In this document: piece by piece, positions 40,509 to 42,957 of the stretch
Layout of the letters: each line of letters begins with the position of its first letter
How positions within the stretch are numbered: the stretch's first letter is position 1
Origin: a virus
IMG/VR virus record: IMGVR_UViG_3300034106_001844
Span: 1 to 42,957 of that record
DNA length: 42,957 nucleotides
Strand: one strand, 5' to 3'
Notes under the pieces: generated by a model
Told to the model about the DNA's origin: nothing
What the model saw: the letters and a program-made list of their open reading frames with translations, nothing else
Databases searched by the model: none
Program-made: the position numbers and the translations under genes

Positions 40509-40614
40509 TTGCTACTTTGGCTGCTGCCGTAGCATGACCAAGAAGCAGGAGCGTCGCTACATCAAGCGGCGGGAAACTAACGAGTGGAAGAAGGATCAGA
40601 ATGTGGCAGGATAG
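40468..40614 (+). CDS. 48-residue basic Cys-containing protein
   Basis: The product (begins MLRSRKQAGKHKTNCYFG) has CYFGCC and a strongly basic helix (KKQERRYIKRRETNEWKK). It is leaderless from promoter 9. It overlaps the WhiB gene by 14 bases, so the two are co-expressed. A nucleic-acid-binding role is plausible, not shown. Confidence 0.55.
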   Translation: MLRSRKQAGKHKTNCYFGCCRSMTKKQERRYIKRRETNEWKKDQNVAG

Positions 40615-40813
40615 TGCAGCGTGCAAGGATGCGGACAGCGATATCTTCCTGAGTGGAGTTGCCTCGCGCATCGAAAAGGCCAAGGCGATTTGTGCAACGT
40701 GCAGCGTTGTGAAGAATTGTCTCGCATTTGCAATTAGCAACGAGGATTTCGAGCCTCATGTCTATGGTGGAATGACAGGCGCAGAACGTCGGCGTGTCGC
40801 CTTGACAATTTAG
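40601..40813 (+). CDS. WhiB-family iron-sulphur transcription factor
   Basis: 70 residues. Four cysteines, Cys8, Cys31, Cys34 and Cys40 (C-x22-C-x2-C-x5-C), match the 4Fe-4S site of WhiB-like proteins. VYGGMTGAERRR (54-65) corresponds to their G[VI]WGG turn with a basic tail. These actinobacterial proteins bind region 4 of the principal sigma factor and steer it to chosen promoters; phage copies also exist. It sits amid the promoter array and could act on it, which is inference. Its stop lies inside palindrome copy 4. Confidence 0.9.
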   Translation: MWQDSAACKDADSDIFLSGVASRIEKAKAICATCSVVKNCLAFAISNEDFEPHVYGGMTGAERRRVALTI

Positions 40814-40872
40814 TCAGGGGGCGCACGCCAAACTTATCAAATTGTCAATTACGACGATTAAGAAAATTTCCC
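40801..40872 (+). repeat. Composite palindrome copy 4
   Basis: CTTGACAATT, centre GGCGCACGCC (40820-40829), then TTGTCAATTACGAC and AAAATTTCCC. One base shorter between the arms than the other copies. The WhiB coding end overlaps its left arm. Confidence 0.88.
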
Positions 40873-40892
40873 AGAATTCCAGGAAAAAATTC

Positions 40893-40921
40893 TTGTGGCT
40901 GTCATACCCCTAGGCTATAGT
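40893..40921 (+). promoter_or_regulatory. TGTCAGACCCC promoter 10
   Basis: TTGTGG, 17-base spacer with TGTCATACCCC at 40900, TATAGT at 40916. A short leader with GAGGGA precedes ATG 40947. Confidence 0.8.
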
Positions 40922-40946
40922 AGTACTACAACAGAAAAGAGGGAAC

Positions 40947-41147
40947 ATGATTGCTACTATCCGTACTCCCTCCCGCTCGTCCACGGGCGCGGGGGTATTT
41001 GAAGCAATCAAGCATGGCGTAGAGTATGATGTATATGATGATACCCATTTCGATATCACGATTCATAATCAGACCCGCGCAAACTTGATTGCAAGAGCGG
41101 CAAATGGTAAGATTGTTGCCGTAGTTGATGCACTTCCCGTTTACTAG
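40947..41147 (+). CDS. Hypothetical 66-residue protein
   Basis: A small alpha/beta protein (VFEAIKHGVEYDVYDDTHFD, then ANGKIVAVVDALPVY). GAGGGA precedes the ATG. No family recognised. It is the first gene of the cassette after WhiB. Confidence 0.6.
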   Translation: MIATIRTPSRSSTGAGVFEAIKHGVEYDVYDDTHFDITIHNQTRANLIARAANGKIVAVVDALPVY

Positions 41148-41163
41148 TAGAAGGAGAAAGAAT

Positions 41164-41325
41164 ATGGCAAGCAAGAAGAGCAAGACCCCTAAGTTCACCT
41201 ACCTTGAGACTTGGAACACCCGTTATGGTGTCCAGACTCGTATTGTCACTCGTCAGAATGGCAAGTTCATTGACTCCACCCCCGCGTTGGAGACATTGAA
41301 GCACGGCATCCCTGCTGGTCGATAG
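41164..41325 (+). CDS. Hypothetical 53-residue basic protein
   Basis: Starts at ATG 41164 behind AAGGAG; longer in-frame starts lie in the previous gene. The product (begins MASKKSKTPKFTYLETW) is basic with a beta-like middle (RYGVQTRIVTRQNGKF). Function unknown. Confidence 0.6.
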   Translation: MASKKSKTPKFTYLETWNTRYGVQTRIVTRQNGKFIDSTPALETLKHGIPAGR

Positions 41326-41364
41326 TAGGAAGATCCTGGGCATGATCGTTAAAACTGCCCCCAC

Positions 41365-41447
41365 GCCCCTGTGGTGGAATTGGCAGACACGCTTGACTCA
41401 AAATCAAGTTCCATAACGGAGTGCGGGTTCAAGTCCCGCTGGGGGCA
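41365..41447 (+). tRNA. tRNA-Leu (anticodon CAA)
   Basis: A complete cloverleaf of 83 bases: acceptor GCCCCTG / TGGGGGC with two wobble pairs, anticodon arm CTTGA-CTCAAAA-TCAAG giving CAA, a long variable arm of the leucine type, and T-arm GCGGGTTCAAGTCCCGC. The terminal CCA is not encoded. It reads UUG, a codon frequent in the A+T-rich left arm. Confidence 0.97.
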
Positions 41448-41454
41448 CAAAGTC

Positions 41455-41484
41455 TTGACTACTGTCAGACCCTCATGATAGAGT
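41455..41484 (+). promoter_or_regulatory. TGTCAGACCCC promoter 11
   Basis: TTGACT, 18-base spacer with TGTCAGACCCT at 41463, TAGAGT at 41479. It begins eight bases after the tRNA-Leu gene. It has the best -35 of the set. Confidence 0.85.
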
Positions 41485-41513
41485 TTCACTACCTACTAAC
41501 GAAAGGCACTACC

Positions 41514-41903
41514 ATGGGTGACCGCGCTAACTTTGGAATCCGTCAGAATGACGGCAACATCATCTTCATCTACGGACATTGGGCAGGCGAGGGTATGCTT
41601 GCTAAGTTTGCTAATGCTCTTGACCATGTTCAGAATGTTGGTCGTATTGACGACCAGGCTTATGCAAATCGCATCATCATCTCGCAGTTGGTTGGCGAGT
41701 CTTGGTCTGGCGATCTTGGCTGGGGTGTTACTGTGAACTACCTTGCAGATAACGAGCATAAGGTCCCTGTCTTTGACTTTGCATTCAAGACCGTTACTCT
41801 GTATGACTATGATTGGAAGTCGGGAGTTCTGACTGATATCATTGTCACGTTCTCTCTGAACGAGTTCATCAACAAGTACGCTAAGACTTTGATGGAGGTG
41901 TAA
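41514..41903 (+). CDS. Hypothetical 129-residue protein
   Basis: Starts at ATG 41514 behind GAAAGGC, downstream of promoter 11; a longer frame runs into the tRNA and is rejected. GDRANFGIRQNDGNIIFIYG and HWAGEGMLAKFANAL recall small proteins found in many actinophages. The later strands (WGVTVNYLADNE) and the LNEFINKYAKTL helix complete a probable alpha/beta fold. Function unknown. Confidence 0.7.
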   Translation: MGDRANFGIRQNDGNIIFIYGHWAGEGMLAKFANALDHVQNVGRIDDQAYANRIIISQLVGESWSGDLGWGVTVNYLADNEHKVPVFDFAFKTVTLYDYDWKSGVLTDIIVTFSLNEFINKYAKTLMEV

Positions 41904-41904
41904 C

Positions 41905-42348
41905 ATGATTGACCCTAGCATGACTGACATTCATCCTTACCCGCCAACTATGCAGGAGTTGGAGTTGCGGGTCATCGAACTGAATACAGAGATCAACCGT
42001 CTGAATTCAGAGGTGGAGGCTCTACAGAGTGACCGTGACTACTGGAGGGGCCAGACGAACAATCGTCAGGCCCAGATTGACGGTCTTGAGTCATATCTCA
42101 AGGAGAACTTTGACTACATTGATGAGAATGTGACGCAGGAACTTGTTGATATCTTCTCTCTTACTATCACCAAGGACTATGATGTGACAATTACCGTCAC
42201 ATTCTCTGGTGTTGTTACTGCTCCTCTCAATTTCGATATGGATAGCCTTGAGGATTCTCTGAATGCTAGTCTTGAGGCATCCTACTACAGCGATCTAGAG
42301 TCTGATTTCTCAGAGGATCATATGGAGATTGACTGGACAGAGAGTTAG
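41905..42348 (+). CDS. Coiled-coil protein with acidic C-terminus
   Basis: 147 residues. Residues about 15-70 form a clear coiled coil (LELRVIELNTEINRLNSEVE). The second half is strand-like (YDVTITVTFSGVV) and ends in a very acidic stretch. It follows the previous stop by one base. Such proteins are common in actinophage non-structural arms; role unknown. Confidence 0.7.
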   Translation: MIDPSMTDIHPYPPTMQELELRVIELNTEINRLNSEVEALQSDRDYWRGQTNNRQAQIDGLESYLKENFDYIDENVTQELVDIFSLTITKDYDVTITVTFSGVVTAPLNFDMDSLEDSLNASLEASYYSDLESDFSEDHMEIDWTES

Positions 42349-42420
42349 GCAGCGGTGGTATCCTAACTACGCCTCCGCCCTGCAGACCTGAGCATGTCTT
42401 GCATAATAAACTGCTCACAC

Positions 42421-42493
42421 GCCCCCATCATCTAGTGGCCTAGGATACTGCCCTTTCAAGGCAGCGGCACGGGTTCGAATCCCGTTGGGGGTA
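42421..42493 (+). tRNA. tRNA-Glu (anticodon TTC)
   Basis: A 73-base cloverleaf: acceptor GCCCCCA / TGGGGGT with a G-U first pair, anticodon arm CTGCC-CTTTCAA-GGCAG giving TTC, T-arm ACGGGTTCGAATCCCGT. CCA is not encoded. It reads GAA/GAG, with GAA common in the left-arm genes. Confidence 0.97.
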
Positions 42494-42566
42494 CTTGAAA
42501 TTCTGATCGATTCTGGCGCACGCCGCGAAAGTGCATTTGTCAAGTTACGATGAAGGCAAATTTCCC
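42494..42566 (+). repeat. Composite palindrome copy 5
   Basis: The left arm is decayed (CTTGAAATTC), the centre is GGCGCACGCC (42515-42524), and the right arm ATTTGTCAAGTTACGA and AAATTTCCCC are intact. It starts immediately after tRNA-Glu. Confidence 0.85.
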
Positions 42567-42587
42567 CCAGATTTTTTAGAAATACCC

Positions 42588-42617
42588 TTGCCCAATGTCA
42601 GTCCCAGGGTGTATAGT
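42588..42617 (+). promoter_or_regulatory. TGTCAGACCCC promoter 12
   Basis: TTGCCC, 18-base spacer with TGTCAGTCCCA at 42596, TATAGT at 42612. It drives the DUF932-like gene with a normal leader. Confidence 0.8.
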
Positions 42618-42651
42618 TCTTCTATAAGTTCAATCAACTAAGGAGATACAT

Positions 42652-42957
42652 ATGGCACACGCAGTAGAGATTGGCGCTAACGGCGAGCAGGCTTTTGCTT
42701 CCTTCCGCGAACCCGCTTGGCATGGTCTTGGCACCGTGTTCTTTGAGGAGAAGTCCACCCAGGAAATGCTGGATGCGGCTTACCTTTCCAACTGGAACGT
42801 TCGCCTTGAGGCCGTTCCCTACCCTTCCGCCTACAATGTGATCACGCCTTCCTACATGGTACTGCGTGACAACCCCTTTGACCAGGGTACTGACGTTCTC
42901 GCTACCGTTGGTGAGCGTTACCACGTTCTTCAGAACGAGGATCTTTTCGACTTTGGC
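42652..42957 (+). CDS. DUF932 / phage-plasmid-like protein, partial
   Basis: The first 102 codons are present; the gene runs off the right edge. AHAVEIGANGEQAFASFREP, AWHGLGTVF and YMVLRDN match the start of the DUF932 (TIGR03299) family, frequent in actinophages and plasmids. Its biochemical role is unknown, though genes of this type often lie near replication or recombination functions. AAGGAG stands seven bases before the ATG, the strongest ribosome site of the right arm, suggesting high expression. Confidence 0.88.
   Translation, partial: MAHAVEIGANGEQAFASFREPAWHGLGTVFFEEKSTQEMLDAAYLSNWNVRLEAVPYPSAYNVITPSYMVLRDNPFDQGTDVLATVGERYHVLQNEDLFDFG

Noticed and set aside
41421-41513. Longer N-terminus for the 129-residue protein
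   Set aside because: It would be read through the 3' end of tRNA-Leu and the promoter; ATG 41514 has a good ribosome site.
37198-42566. Composite palindromes as ordinary intrinsic terminators
   Set aside because: The outer arms are far apart, the right arm is followed by TTACGAC and not by a T run, and TTTCCCC comes later. A terminator role is not excluded but does not explain the conserved sequence.
1-42957. Integrated prophage with attachment sites
   Set aside because: No integrase, excisionase, att-like duplication at the tRNAs, or bacterial flanking genes are visible.

Overview
The window looks like part of the genome of a double-stranded DNA tailed phage infecting an actinobacterium. 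Evidence for a phage is a run of head genes (portal, HK97-type prohead protease, HK97-fold capsid, head-tail connectors), a lysis cassette and many tail-fibre genes. Evidence for an actinobacterial host is a WhiB-type regulator, many apparently leaderless genes (a -10 box six bases before ATG), and a B12-dependent ribonucleotide reductase with ThyX. No integrase, repressor or terminase is seen, and both ends cut through genes. The A+T-rich left arm would fit a low-GC host such as a freshwater actinobacterium, but that is inference.

Left arm (1-34,253, all on the minus strand, so read from high to low coordinates): glycosyltransferase and class II ribonucleotide reductase; holin-like protein and amidase endolysin; a large fibre/baseplate module (16-30 kb); portal, protease-scaffold fusion, major capsid protein and connectors (1-7 kb). 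Threaded through the fibre module are six Fe(II)/2-oxoglutarate dioxygenases of the prolyl-4-hydroxylase type, each with a complete His-x-Asp...His...Lys/Arg site. With them are four genes of an apparently related partner family (one divergent) and a small zinc-ribbon protein. The same module encodes a Phe/Pro-repeat protein, a collagen-like fibre protein and a cysteine-rich fibre protein, which are candidate targets for hydroxylation.

Middle (34,254-36,500): a divergent promoter region, then a plus-strand operon with thyX, an HNH protein and small genes. It ends in a terminator and a 427-base non-coding region with duplicated hairpins and a C-rich tract.

Right arm (36.5-42.96 kb, plus strand, visibly more G+C-rich): about two dozen mostly tiny genes, WhiB, tRNA-Leu(CAA), tRNA-Glu(TTC) and the start of a DUF932-type gene. 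Two repeat systems organise it. The first is twelve promoters sharing a TGTCAGACCCC-like word exactly 16 bases upstream of the -10 box, lying between -35 and -10. The second is five copies of a 72-73-base composite palindrome (TTGACAA / GGCGCGCGCC / TTGTCAAGTTACGAC / TTTCCCC), placed at cassette boundaries and followed by one of those promoters. This two-part repeat system and the oxygenase/partner/fibre cluster are the strongest candidates for undescribed biology here.
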